Below are positions 1 through 27,799 of a DNA stretch of 48,500 bases, piece by piece. Below the pieces are notes generated by a model. That model was given only the letters and a program-made list of their open reading frames with translations. It did no database searches and had not been told where the DNA came from. The position numbers and the translations under genes were made by a program. This DNA is from Chrysomallon squamiferum (lineage: Eukaryota; Mollusca; Gastropoda; Neomphalida; Peltospiridae). The stretch is from positions 8,221,280 to 8,269,779 of the forward strand of contig CM022672.1 of assembly GCA_012295275.1 (NCBI GenBank). Direction: 5' to 3'. Positions within the stretch are counted from its first letter, which is position 1, and each line of letters opens with the position of its first letter.

Positions 1-628
1 AAACAAACGTTTGCGATGGAAATTTCAGAAAACATTGTTTTGTCCAAATAATCGTCTTACAACCACGTGCGACCCTCTGGGGAGGTGCGGATGCACGTGA
101 ACTTCGTTGACGATGTTTATGTTGTGTGTTACTGATATTTCCTCATTCCCTTGCTGGTTCAGGTACAAGATAAAACGGCCTGCAGAGGCCACCTTATCAC
201 ACTTCAGTGAGATAGATAAGAGCGGTTATTTGCAGTCGCTGGTACAGTAAATAACCATAACGTGGAAAACATGGGCTACTTTACAGCATCAGATAAAAAT
301 TACTGTCATGTACTGACATGCGTATCATCAGTCATCAGTGTATTCTTTTATTTTTTACTTTTAATTTTTAATTTTTTTTTTTCTCATTTATGTTTTATTT
401 TAGTTTTAATTTTTGTTTATTATCTCACAATTTATTGTTATATTTTTTTTTCTTTCTAATGTTTTATTTTATTTCGCTTTCCATTTTTTTTTTTTTTGTT
501 TGTTTTTTTATATGTTATTACGAATATATTCTTTTTGTTTATTTATTTATTTATTTACTATTTTATTTCACTTTAATTCAGATTTATACTCATACAATCT
601 ATTCTTTATAATTTTTTTTTTTTTTTCA

Positions 629-659
<31 letters not shown>

Positions 660-1055
660 TTTAATTTTGTTCTATTCTTTCATCATTATCTCTAGATTCA
701 CCCATATACATAATTCAATGTAGGTGAAATGATTTCACGACTGGTGATTGTGTAACAGTACGTAACGAGGTGAATATCCTGTTTATCAACGTGTCACCCA
801 GCGAGTGTTCGTGTTGTTAATTAATTAGTAATCTTCCGAGTCTGCCTCGCAGTGCACTCAGTTTTGTCAGCTGTAAGTTTCTAATTACCCGTGTCTAAGT
901 TTATCGAGGTTAAAATCATATTCTCAGATGCTGTGATCCTCAAATTCTTAAGATTGCAATTCAAACAGGCGAGAGAACGCTTTAGTCAAAACGTTGTAGA
1001 TGCTAGATATAAATAATAATAAATAATAATAAATAATAACAATAATAACAATATC

Positions 1056-1100
<45 letters not shown>

Positions 1101-1309
1101 TTAATAATAATAATGAAAACAATGACAACAACAACAGCAACATTAATAATAATAATATTAACAATATTTGTTAGAAGTTTTGGATATGTGACTCTAACAT
1201 GTATTTAAATTAGTTTTATGAAGGTTTTTTTTATTAATGTTATATTATTTCATTTTCTTTTCTTTTATATTTTCATTTATGTTTATTTATTTATTTATCT
1301 CATTTTATT

Positions 1310-1344
<35 letters not shown>

Positions 1345-1513
1345 GTTTGTTTGTTTATTTATACATGCATTCATTAATACATACATATACATGCGCAGAC
1401 ACCCACGATGCAAGCAAACGCACACATACATATAAATACACATAAACATACATATATAGATACACATACACATACAACACATAACCATATACACATATAC
1501 ATACACATAACAA

Positions 1514-1539
1514 CACACAAACACACACACACACACAGA

Positions 1540-1604
<65 letters not shown>
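1514..1604. repeat. (CA)n microsatellite
   Basis: Nearly pure CA dinucleotide tract with one GAG interruption near 1538. It is embedded in a broader CA/TA-rich stretch (about 1400-1680) that includes (TA)n at 1321-1344. The long Cys/Val or His/Thr reading frames across it are repeat translations. Confidence 0.95.
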
Positions 1605-1608
<4 letters not shown>

Positions 1609-2170
1609 GCAGACAACACGACGACACTAAGTTCGATCTTCAAACATACACCTACACACACACACATACACACACACACAGACAACATCCTAGCTGTGTT
1701 ATTTTCAAACAGTTATCGCCAGTCATCAAAAACTTTTCTCTTTTATTCCGTGACCTCACGCTGGTGCATGTTACGAGAACTTCAACCATTTCTCACAAAT
1801 TATGTAATATTTGATAATCTTTCATCTCCCAGCACATTAATTTTACTTTCATTTCAGTTCGTTACCTTTAGCGGCAATAAAACCGCCGACTTATAGACCT
1901 ATTTTAGTTTTCATCGAGAAGCAATTACTTTTAAAGCATAAATTGCTTGTTCACTTCGAAAAAAGGAGGAAAAACATTATCCTCCAAAAAAAGATAAATG
2001 ACGGGGTTTTCAAAAAACTGGGATGATCGATATCTGATCTCGAAGTTTCGCGTATTAATTTTTATTTACGTGTATGTCTAATTAAGATAAAGCAGGTTTC
2101 TGTAGCGTGCAGTGCAACAATTAATCTAATTATTTATAATCACGAACCCAAATTACTTTCTTACCCCTAC

Positions 2171-2264
<94 letters not shown>
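2171..2264. repeat. (CT)n microsatellite
   Basis: Uninterrupted CT dinucleotide tract in intergenic DNA. It is a polypyrimidine/polypurine tract of the same kind as those at 3657, 23425, 25027, 34538, 37581 and 39893. Confidence 0.95.
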
Positions 2265-2267
<3 letters not shown>

Positions 2268-3656
2268 TACACATATTTAATGATTTATACAAAAAAATGT
2301 AACATATTTAAAAACTGACATCCATTTATAACATTATTTACAAAAAATGATATAACCACATTTATATAACGTTATAAAAATACAGTGCGAGGTATTTAAA
2401 GATTTAAATGTTTCAGACGATCTCTGAGCACACGGAATCATCTTAATACTTAATTTAAAATGACGAATAACAAAGTTATCCTGTTACAAAAAAGAGCGCG
2501 CTGGTTAATTCATCTTTTCCGTACACTGAAAACTAAAATGCATTAGTTATTGCTCATTTTAAACCGCTAAAGCCCAAATGCTTTTTTTTCTTTCCTCAAA
2601 ACTGCACGAAAGTGAACCAAATCTAGCTACATTTATTTAATACCTAATTGACGGGCGTGCTGAAGAGCAGACGAAAGCTATTAAAATATCTAAAATTTAT
2701 AAAGAATTGTTCTCTGGCTTGAATGCGCTGCAGTTTGTCTGGTGGATTTATACGCTAATGACGTAACTTCCGCTCTGAGAGATTGCGCTCGTATGACTTC
2801 GGCGTCTGCTTTCTGGAGAGGTTGCAGACGGGAAATGGTGCTTAGTTAAACTTCGTGGGGTCTATCAGCGACGTGCGAAATGTTCTTTTTTATTCCATGG
2901 TGTGCAGTTTTAACGATTTTACTCAAGTCAATCGTCCAGTCTAACGCGCAAATAAAATATTTTCTGTAAAATGTATAAGAGCACACACATAGACAGACAG
3001 ATATACACGCATATAGATACAGACAGATAAAGTAACGAACACATATATGAACATTTTTAAATTGATTAATGTTATTGTTATTGACCCTGTTGTTGTTGTT
3101 GTTGTTGTTAATTTTTGATCGCTAAACTCTAAAGATTTTTCTTCTGTTCTGAGTGTATTCTATATAACAACAAGTAATTGTTTTAAAATGCTAGTGGAGA
3201 TCAAACTTTGTTAACAATAAATCATTGTTTCAGTAACAACTGGAGGCCTTTCTTTGCTAATAATAAACTATCAAACATCAAAAAGACAAGAAATATTTTA
3301 CATTTGTCTTTTCTATATCATCTTGACATGGAAGACTTCTAAATGTCGAAGTTGTTTTTAGGTACGTTTTAAATATCGAAGTTTAAATTACAAAATTAAT
3401 GTTATCTTTATTAAGTCGCACAGATAAAAGACAACCGTTTCAAAGTTGATAGAAATGTTATTTCCTGAATCATGTCACAGAGTCCAAAAACAATACGTCT
3501 GTCAGGTTACTTGAAACTATCCTACATAAAATATGCTCTATAAACTTCACACAAATGTAAATCATACATACATATAGACAAACAGACTAGATAGACAGAT
3601 AGATAGACATACCCTCATTTTATCTCTTTCTTTTCTTCCTTTACTTTTCTATCACT

Positions 3657-3681
3657 CTTTCTTTCTCTCTCTCTCTCTTCT

Positions 3682-3748
<67 letters not shown>
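3657..3748. repeat. (CT)n microsatellite with TTC interruptions
   Basis: CT dinucleotide tract with a few TTC interruptions in its first half. Confidence 0.93.
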
Positions 3749-3752
<4 letters not shown>

Positions 3753-5868
3753 ACGTATTTTATTTAATTCTGTGGTTGACTGCCCTTTTTTATTTTTTTA
3801 AATCATTTTTTTTTCTGTTGGTAGAGAATTTCTGCAAGATAAAGCGAAATCTAAAACTAAGTCACAAAGATTGATTGAAATCCTTGTAATGGAGTGCGAT
3901 CGTCTGTTATTGATTCAGTGAAAACAAATGTGAAAAATCTGTTTTAGCTAAGAAATTCTGTTCGAGAATGTTTTTCAATACGAGTATTTTTTTTATTGTA
4001 TGTAAAAACAATTAATATAAAGCCATTTAAATGAAACAGTCCGCATTAATGTGCTAACGCAATTGTTCAGCAATAATTGTTTTCTAACTTTAATCTTCTG
4101 TTCGTTCTTCGTGTTTGTCTCCAAGACCGAACGGGTTGCAGGTCATAGGACTCTTCGGTTCTTTACAAGATTGATTTTTTTTTTTTTAAATACTTGGTAT
4201 GTGTTGCTTTGTCTGTGAATAATACTTTCAGCAACAAAAGGTTTTTTTAAATAGCAAGACTGAAGTATGTTAAAAATAAAATAAGTTACGTTTCTTCAGT
4301 CTGTGCATATATAAAATTTTAGTTTTTATTTATATGATTTAAGTTTGCTCGCGATCAGAATTCGACACCAGCATCAGATTTTGTCTTTTGAACAGATCCG
4401 TGAAGAAGAGAAGGGTTGTTGTTTTTTGTTGTTTTTGTTGATGTTGTTTTGTTGCTGTGTTGTTGTTGTTTTGTTGGGGGGATTTTGAAGAAAAAAAGAA
4501 AAAAAAAGATATTCGTAAAAACCTATTCAAGAGCAAATAAAAAGTCGTTAATACTGACAGTGATATAAACGGATAAGCAGAGTGATAGAGGACAGACAAA
4601 TAAAAAAGAAAAACAGTTAGATAGAAGATAGATATACAAAGAGATGTGTGATGTAATTTTGTAGTAAAAAAATATATAAATAAAACAGACAAAAAATAAC
4701 AACACAAAAAACAAACAGACAGTTAATTGAAGTTTTCTTGTCGCTAGTACTATGTCACTAACAACACTAATCAGCCCAGTAATCACCGGTTTTTGGCTTC
4801 CGTTTAACATCAGAACGAGACTGTCCGCTAGATGTCGCTGCATTACTCTTTACTTCCTCTATATAACTAATTTACGTCTTACTTTAAAATTTGTGATATC
4901 TTTTCGCACTAGCTGTTATTTTTATTTGTTTGTTTGTTTGTTTGTTTTTGTTGTTGTTGTTATTATTATTATTTATTTATTTATTATTTTTTTATCTTGG
5001 TATTATTATCAATATTATTATTTTTCTTTTTCTTTTTTCTTTATTTTTATTATTATTATTATTTTTATTTATTTTTTAATTTTTTTTTTCAGATTTCCTA
5101 TGCAAACAGATAAGTAAATTATCTATATAATACACTGGCAAAAAATTCAACAAATCTGTGTTCTGTAACTTACATTAATGTTTTACCATGTGAAATATAA
5201 CAAAAATTTCTAAAATATACAAATTAGGTTTTGAGGGAAATACTCGATTTTATGTAGAAAACTAAAACTATGAAAAATGTTTTTAAATTCTAACTTAGAA
5301 AAGATAAAACAAAAAGAAAATGCATTACGTATTTCTATTTACTTAATTTTCAGGTGTTTTTTACAACTTGTTCGATGTTTTAAATACTGAAAAATTGTCT
5401 TGCAACTGGAAACGTTAAGCGGGTACTAGCTGAAGCATAAGAAAATCAATTGACAGGAATTCTTATCAACGATCGACACAGTTTAAAACAAACGCGTTTT
5501 CATTGCTCTGTATAGCATCTCGCTGACCAATCACATACCGTCTTACATTCAGATTCAAAAGATACTGAACAACCCGATCAGATAACTCTAAAATTGATTT
5601 CAAGAGGTCTGTTTGTCACGTGAAAATGGTTATTGGCAAGTTGTAAATGTTAGCTGTGAATTAACTCATAGCTCTAAAAATTCCTCACTTCGATTTGCAA
5701 AATGAGTTTATTTTTAATAAGAAAAGCTGATTTTCTGAGCATTCAGACAGATTAAGAAAAGACGTGACATAAAACAAAATGGAGGTTTTAAATTTTTACT
5801 TCTCTGGCAGCTGACAAAGACCGATGAATTAGACTGATTAAATAAAAGTAATAAAAAATACATATTTC

Positions 5869-5907
<39 letters not shown>

Positions 5908-6964
5908 TACACTGAAGAAAAAGCTATTTTGTTTTTCTGTTTTATTCATTTTTTTGTCTTCCATTTTTTTTTACTTTCCTATCTGGTTTACATAAGTAAC
6001 GTTTCGTTGCCTTGTGCGTGTGCGTGTGCGTGTATAGACCTATATTTACGACTTTGTATTCCAGTTTGGCTGTGTATTTTTAAATATCTGCCTATGTTTT
6101 TTTTTTCAAATATTGTGCATGAATATTACATTTGCTTTAAGGAGTCTTATATTCATATTTATGTGCTTTTGTATGTATGTGCGTGCATGTCTGTATTTGT
6201 ACGTATGCATGTATGTACATTTGTGAGTCTGAATTGTCACGAAAACCTTCTGGAAAATATATAAAAAAATTATTATTTTATTAATGTATATCATACAATG
6301 ATAAAATGACTACTTCGTTGCACTGGTCAGTTTTTTGCTGTACTGTTACTGAAAACAAACAAGCTGACTAATCATGCAATGTGTACTTACTGACAAACAG
6401 TTGCCTTTCTCTTACAGAATAATGTGCTCTCTCATTTTCACAATCTAATGTACAATGTTTTTAATCCAGTACGTTAGTCAGGACTGAAAGGCGACCCTAG
6501 AGCCAACTCGCTTGAATTATATGATATATTCAGTGACATCGCTAGTGGTCATAGTAGTACCAGAAGAAGTCATAGTAGTAGTAATAATAGTAGTAATAGA
6601 AGTAATAGTAGTACTATTAGAAGTGAGAATAGTAAAAGTAATAGTAACAGTAGTAGTAATAGTAGCAGTAACTGTAGTAGTAGCAGTAACAACACTAGTT
6701 ATAGTAATAGTAACAGCAGCTGCAAAAGTAGCACCTGTTATATTAACAGCGAAAGTAGTTGTTGCTGGTGTTGTGATGTTCTGGTGTTGCTGGTGGTATT
6801 AGTGCAATAGTTATTGCAGGAATAGTACATGTAGGGTTGAAAGTAATTTCAATAGCAGCAGCTGAAGTAGCAATAATAAAGTACTTTTAATCGTTTTTAT
6901 TATCATTATTAGTAGTAGTAGTAGTACTGCTACAACTACTACTGTTATTCGTCTTGACATTCAC

Positions 6965-7001
<37 letters not shown>

Positions 7002-8003
7002 ACATAATTATTTTTTTTTTTAATTATTTAAAGATGTATCTATAAGAAGACTAATTGCAAAACGCTTAAAGGGAAAAAAAGAAAAAAACTTATTTTTATT
7101 TTTAAAGAATGACAAATGAATTTTCAGGCCATGGTTACTTCCCTTTGTCAACTCCGTCTGAGAAGTTGATGAACGTCACACTAAGTGTGTCTGTGGAGTA
7201 ATCCAGACAGCAAAACAGATCAGAAGCAGACACTAAGACTAATCACTGAAGACACTTTGTAAATCCGCGGTAATGAAACAGTACAAGACTACATAATGGT
7301 CGACAAAACGCAAAGCCGATGCAGTAATGGAACACAAACGCTGATAAATTATCACTTGACTTTATCATTTGATTACGACTTCGTTACGTTTTTACAAGAT
7401 TTCTTAAAGGCAGTAATAGTCTCGCCTGTCAGCTGGCGTTTTAGTAAATTGTAATAAATTGATTTTGAAACATTTAAAAGTCCTGAAGTTATAATGAAGA
7501 TATTTAGGTAAGCCATTTTGACTTCCGCCTCGTTTTGCTTTAAAAAGAAAAAGAAAAAGGACGTCAAGGAAAGATAACTCGAGTTTTTTTTTTTGGGGTT
7601 AACGTGATTTCATTTTTGTCAAATAACTGAATGTTTGTGTGTATGAGTGTGCATATGTGTCTGTATACATACGTGTGTGTTTATCATTACAACTATTATA
7701 GATTTAGCTCGGGTAAATTATATTCTAATTAGCTTTATCATTCAATCTAAAAGTTTATTTGGTGCAAGAAATAAAAATGAAAGGAAGAACAAAATAAAAT
7801 ATTAATTTTCTGATTGATGATATGCAGTGAACCGTGGAATGCCTGGTACATGGAACGTTTACAGTCAGCTGCTCGGTCGAATACTTAGGGTTATTTTAAA
7901 AAATCAAATATTCCTCGTGTAAAATATGTGAGCGTTTTTAAATGTTTCTTTATTTTAATTTTATATATTCTTGTTGTTGTTGTTGTTGTTGTTTTTCTTA
8001 TTC

Positions 8004-8035
<32 letters not shown>

Positions 8036-8393
8036 TTTTTTTTTTTTTTTTTTTTTAATTTACGATTATTATTATTATTGTTTTTGGAGAGTTTTTTTCC
8101 CTATTTGGGTTTTTTTCATGATGGTCTGTTCCATATTTATGATTCTTTACGTTTATTGTTAGTGTGTTATTACTACTAAAAGTCAAAGTGAATCTAGGAA
8201 ATTTGATATTTCTTTGGTGATCGCAGAGATATGAAAACATATTCTCGGCGTCATCGATAAAATCGATAATCAGAAACATCGAATCAGAAATAACTGACGT
8301 TAAAACCCAAGAAGAACGGTTATAAATATTTTACCTCATTATCATAATGAAATTATTAGGACATGACTCTCAGTATTAAGATATAAAGTTTAT

Positions 8394-8428
<35 letters not shown>

Positions 8429-8989
8429 CTGCGATGATATAAACTGCGATGATATCAGAAATATGAGTACAGCCAATAACGTGACATGACGAGATTTTAA
8501 TCGGCGTCGTTATGTTTATCTCTGGTCTCGCTCCGGTGACGTAGTATCCGCTCAGTCTGGCGCCATCTTTAACGATGATGGAACGCGTGTTCGCTATTAA
8601 TGACTTAAACTGCAATTTGTTGTTATTATTTCAAAGTTACGAGACGATACGCTAAATGCTGGACAATTCGTCTGGTTTTAAAACTATATAAATATATTTA
8701 TTACCGAAAAAAAAAAAAAAAAAAAAAAAAACGTTAAAAAGTCGCATTGTTATTTGATGGTTGGAGTAGACACGAAATTGATCAGTGGATCACTCTTGTT
8801 GATGTTTTTACTGTTCCAGCCGGTGCCCTGAATCTGCATTTTTACGTGACTACTTCTGAACAACAAGTCTCGCTTTCGACTTTTTAATGGGTTTTTTTTT
8901 TTATGGGTTTTATAAATATACTTTTGTCTGTTACAGTATTAAAAACATTTTGCCTCACTTTAAACTGAATATATTATTTGATCAATTAT

Positions 8990-9290
8990 TTCATCTCTAC
9001 TCGACTGGTTACAGTCCTCGACTGCAGATCGAAATGATGACTTCAAATCTGGTTGGCAGATGGTTGGGTACTCACACCACCATGTGGTCGAATTTTTGAC
9101 AATTTCTATAGCCACGCCCTGCATGCCCTTTCCAGCCCGCAATGGCCGGAGTGTAAGGGTAGAAACAAAACCAGCATGCGAAGTATCACAAAGCCAAGAT
9201 CCCAGTCTCCAGCTGCTTCCAAGAAGACTGATTCCCTGCTGAGCTGCCGATAAAACGAGGATAACATTGCTAACGAGAGTCACATGTAAT
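8990..9290. other. GC-richer patch, possible degenerate transposable-element fragment
   Basis: About 300 bp of ordinary complexity, clearly richer in G+C than the flanks. It is followed by AT-rich DNA and then a (TAA)n/(TAAA)n tract at about 9410-9480. Both strands carry short open frames (107 codons on minus), but none resembles a protein family I know. A higher-GC block with a microsatellite tail would fit a SINE or the end of a non-LTR element. I see no convincing Pol III box, terminal repeat or target-site duplication, so this is only a suggestion. Confidence 0.25.
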
Positions 9291-9412
9291 GTAAGAATAT
9301 TACAGTGAAATACTGCAGCTGTATGTTTATAATTATGATGATCAATTCTTATCTATATACAGTATATAATGTGAACATATTACAGCAAAACACTGCAATT
9401 GCATAATGAATA

Positions 9413-9448
<36 letters not shown>

Positions 9449-9633
9449 GAATAAATAAATAAATATAAATAAATAAATAAAACGAAATAACGAAATTTGG
9501 TTCCTCCAATTAACACTTTTTTCTACACAAAATACCGTCAGTCGAGACGAAAAATACGAGGTTAACGATTACTCAGTCTTTAATGATTTTTCGCTTGTCT
9601 CTTAACTTGGTCTTAGTCTTGGTCTTTTAAATC

Positions 9634-9671
9634 TATATATCTATCTATTTATCTATCTGTCTATCTATCTA

Positions 9672-9707
<36 letters not shown>

Positions 9708-9810
9708 AATGTCTGTCAGTCTGTCTGTCTGTCTGTCTATTTATTTATTTATTTAAATATCTCTATTTATCTATCTATTTATCTATCAATTTATTTATTT
9801 ATTTATCTAT

Positions 9811-9862
<52 letters not shown>
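9634..9862. repeat. Compound tetranucleotide array (TCTA/TCTG/TTTA/TTAG)
   Basis: Successive blocks of TCTA, TCTG, TTTA and finally about a dozen GTTA units (9811-9862). Similar TCTG/TCTA blocks recur at 17059-17165 and 33795-33960. Confidence 0.92.
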
Positions 9863-9865
<3 letters not shown>

Positions 9866-10444
9866 GATTTGTTTTGTTTTGTTTTGTAACGTTCTTGGAG
9901 CATGGTTGCATTCTTTAGTGTCCTAAAATTTGATACCAATCGTACAAACCCCATAACATTGATATAATTATTTTTATATAAAGAAGGATTAGAAAAAGAA
10001 AGGACAAATTAAAGAATGGACAAAAAAGAAAGAAGATATAAGAAGGAAACAAGAATCTATAAAAAAAAAAAAAAAAAAAAAAAACAACCTAATAATAATA
10101 AAATAAAAGGAAGACTTCAAATAATGATAAAAATAAGCAAACTATTGTTTATCTGTGTTGTCAGTACATCAAATAACCTACGATAGTGATAATTTGTACA
10201 AACAAAATAACCTAATCATGTCTAACAGTGTCGTGCTGTTGAGACAAACATCATGGTGAGAGTATTTTTTGTTAAATATTAAGTTTAAAACGTGGCATGG
10301 GTGTATCGAGTGAGAGTCGACATCACAGACAGGACTTTTAGCTTAACGAATCTATTGTAAGTGTTCAGTGGATAGATCGCTCGCTTGATGCATGGTATAT
10401 TTTAACTAAGATGTCATTTTGAACATTACCTTTCCTTTTTGTAT

Positions 10445-10480
10445 TTCATCTTTTTCTTCTTCTTCTTCTTCTTCTTCTTC

Positions 10481-10515
<35 letters not shown>

Positions 10516-10525
10516 GTTATTGTTA

Positions 10526-10578
<53 letters not shown>
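10445..10578. repeat. (TTC)n then (TTA)n trinucleotide array
   Basis: Compound trinucleotide repeat: TTC units, then TTA units with a few TTG interruptions. The Leu- or Tyr-homopolymer frames across it are artefacts. Confidence 0.94.
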
Positions 10579-10968
10579 TCATGTTCAAGAACTGCTCCTG
10601 AGTTTATCAGATGTCTGCTGTATGAGGAGAGGTAGGTAACAGATACCTCACTTTTGGGGATTGAAGAATTTTCATATAAAACAGTATTTGTTATTGGATT
10701 AATTTCCTGTTATATATATATATATATATAATATATTTTAACACTGCAAAATTTGTTTGCGAAACATATTGAAAAGAAAATTTTGCACGAGTGTAGGAAC
10801 ATCAATATCTTTTAGTGTCAGAAATAGGAAAGAAAAAAACCAAATATTTCTGTAATGATAATATCACAGAGAAAACAACCTCTCGCTATTTCATAGGTTA
10901 CTTTGATAGATCAAAAGCAAAGAATGTTAAATGTATCTTCTGATGCACCTAACAGCTCAGACGTTGAC

Positions 10969-11028
<60 letters not shown>

Positions 11029-11776
11029 TAATACTACTAATAATAATAATAGCAACAATAATTAAAAAAAAAATCTTATACACTTTAAGAAAACAGAAAA
11101 ACATTCACGATCTCACCTAGAATGGTGCATCTAGCAACACAATAAGTCATGCGATATGGACAAATCATTACTTATTTTATAATTTTATAACAAATATGTG
11201 AATTAATTGAAGAAGAAGAAGAAGAAGAAGAAGAAGAAGAAGAAGGAGAAGAAGAAGAAGAAGAAGAGTTAATTTTAAAAAAAAGACACAAAACATAAGT
11301 AGACTGTCATCCAAGTTAATATTACCATACACAAAGCGAGCGATCTGACCACCGAGCCCTCACAACCAGGTCAGTTATTAAATAGCTGATACACACGTAG
11401 AAGAAACTATAAAAAGAAAGAGTGACCTGCACGGCAGACAATTGGTAACAAAAACTTTATTAAATAATTTGTAACGTCAGTCCACAGAGAACGGAGAATG
11501 TGGAAACCGCACATACAGGAAGTAATTAGGGAATATATTCATCAAAGAAAATCGAATTTCCGTATTAACTATTTACAACAGCTGAATACCTATTTCCCGT
11601 TCCGCCCACTGGCTTTTTAAAAGACAAAACGTTTTTCCTGCCTTTTGGAAAATGCATATCGTCTCTGCTAATCGATGAAAGTATTCTACATGTCTGAAAC
11701 CTCGGATTTCTTCTGTTAAACCAAAAACAATGTTGTCATCGTTAATACCAAATATGCGGAGATATCATTTAAAACT

Positions 11777-11833
11777 GTTATTATTATTATTATTAGTAGT
11801 AGTAGTAGTAGTAGTGGTTGTAGCAGTAGTAGC

Positions 11834-11903
<70 letters not shown>

Positions 11904-12062
11904 TTTTTTTAATTATTACAACTACTACTGTCATTATTACCATCATCATAATCATGATTGTCATTGTTATTATTAGTAGTAGTGGTAGTAGTAGTAGTAG
12001 TAGGTCTACTACTTCTACAACTGTCACCGTCATCATCATCATCATCATATCATCATCATTTT
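11777..12062. repeat. (TTA)(TAG)n and related trinucleotide arrays upstream of Ir25a
   Basis: TTA units, then a long, almost pure TAG/AGT array (about 11795-11904), then degenerate TTA/TAG/ATC repeats to about 12062. The array ends about 220 bp before the Ir25a start codon, so it probably lies next to or inside the promoter region. Confidence 0.9.
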
Positions 12063-12064
12063 CT

Positions 12065-12285
12065 TCATCACAGACGTGTTTACAGAGTACAAAGCGACTG
12101 GTCAATAGCAGCGGCCCTGTGTTATTGTTCCGTAACGTGTTTGTGCGCGGTGTTATTGATTCAGGTATCACACTGCATCACACATCAGTCAGTATTAAAT
12201 TACCTCTCTTGTTCGGGTACATCTGCTTGCAAACCACAGAGCTGGTGGTAGCAGCAAACGTCATCATCGTCCAGCCGGTCGCAAC
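12065..12285 (+). promoter_or_regulatory. Probable Ir25a promoter and 5' leader
   Basis: About 220 bp of non-repetitive, relatively GC- and CpG-containing sequence lies between the trinucleotide arrays and the Ir25a start codon. I see no convincing TATA box. The start context is GCAACATGGC, with G at +4 but C rather than a purine at -3. The extent is inferred from position and composition; a transcription start cannot be read from the sequence. Confidence 0.4.
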
Positions 12286-26519
<14,234 letters not shown>

Positions 26520-26580
26520 TGGGTGGTGGTTATACACAGCGACTTGAAATAAAATAACAAAACTGCAGAGTAGAAATAAA
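26520..26580 (+). terminator. Ir25a 3'UTR with poly(A) signals
   Basis: Canonical AATAAA hexamers at 26548-26553 and 26575-26580, 29 and 56 bp after the stop codon. Either would give a very short 3'UTR. A longer 3'UTR using later hexamers cannot be excluded. Confidence 0.55.
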
Positions 26581-27720
26581 CACCACAGACTGAGTAACAA
26601 CTCAAAGACTTTTACTTGACTTGTCTGTTGTTTACCATGATCTCGCAGTGTTAAGCTTTATCTATCTACCTGGCTATCTACCTATCTATCTACCTATCTA
26701 TCTACCAAGCTATTTATATACTTATTGTTGATGTTTTTATTTATTTATTTATTTGTTTATTTATTTATCACGTAAATATATTTTAATCAAAATGTTCTGA
26801 TTCATGAAGAGAGAAGAAGGAAATCAAAGATGATTAATTATACAAAACTGTGTTTCGGAGAAAGAAAAAGGATTTAACGGACTGATGATGAAATATTTGT
26901 TATATAACTGTTATTTTTTTTCATTTCTTTTTTCCACAGTTTTAATGATTTTTGTTGCCTTTTGTTGTGACTGGCTTGACACGGTACAGACGTTCACACA
27001 TGCAAGCCTGCTTCATTTCAGTCATTTTCATCATGTAAGGTCTTCAAACGGTCGTCTTGGGCCTAACTCGGGTTAATTTCATAAAGCGTTCACACCTGAC
27101 TCTAATGTTAAGCAGTAAAATTGTCTGAAGTGTAGTCGTGAACTGAGCAGTGATTTCTGTTCTTTATTCATCGCTTCACGTGCATTACTACAGACTGTAC
27201 AGCTAAAAAACATACACGTTTTCATTCCTGTTTAATTCCTTCGTTGCATGTTTTAATTTTAGGTTCCACTGAAAATACCGTAAAAGGTATTTAGTCATTA
27301 ATTTTTGATCTTCTCTATTTCCTCACTTCAGAAATTGTGCAGCCATAAATATCAACACAGCATCTTGTACTCAGCTGTTACACACAACACTTCAAAACGT
27401 CACTAAACTACATTAACACTTTCATTTCACGGTTAGAAAAATGCTTATGGAAATGGTCAGCATCACGGACGTCTGTCGCAGGCGATGGAGACGTCGGCCA
27501 CGTCGTAACGTTAGTAAAATATGGTGGCGTTGTCTACTGGTTGAGTGCTACAAAAACAGTGTTTGATGTTCTTTGCTTGTGGGGCTGATACTTCTAAACA
27601 CAGTTATTCTAGCGTGTTATCTTTGTCATTTCGCATTTTCATTCCAGTATTAACACTGCTACTGAAATACAGTAGTACTAATAGTTGTTAGTTTATTACA
27701 GTAGTAGTAGTAGTAATAGC

Positions 27721-27799
<79 letters not shown>

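Larger units (their letters stand above)
1..12064. other. Intergenic, repeat-rich region with no supported gene
   Basis: No reading frame here looks like a conserved protein; the longer ones are translations of simple repeats or T-rich runs. Contents in order: poly-T-rich DNA (354-656), (TAA)n (1011-1160), (TA)n and (CA)n (1321-1680), two (CT)n tracts (2171-2264, 3657-3748), T-rich DNA (4921-5090), (TAA)n (5871-5904), TAG/GTT-rich DNA (6543-7001), (TTG)(TTA) (7971-8056), tetranucleotide arrays (9634-9862), (TTC)(TTA) (10445-10578), (TAA)n (10969-11053), (GAA)n (11207-11268) and (TAG)n (11777-11904). Patches of ordinary complexity at 2640-2880, 4740-4860, 8430-8620 and 8990-9290 could hold regulatory sequence or old transposon pieces. 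I cannot assign them. Confidence 0.6.

Noticed and set aside
1309-1896. Long Cys/Val and His/Thr reading frames
   Set aside because: They are translations of the (CA)n microsatellite.
6512-6802. Val/Ile-rich 96-codon frame as a membrane protein
   Set aside because: It is a degenerate TAG/GTA repeat; hydrophobicity comes from GTA and ATA codons only.
8960-9283. 107-codon minus-strand frame as a gene
   Set aside because: It has ordinary composition but no start context, splice support or similarity I recognise, and overlapping frames are open on both strands.
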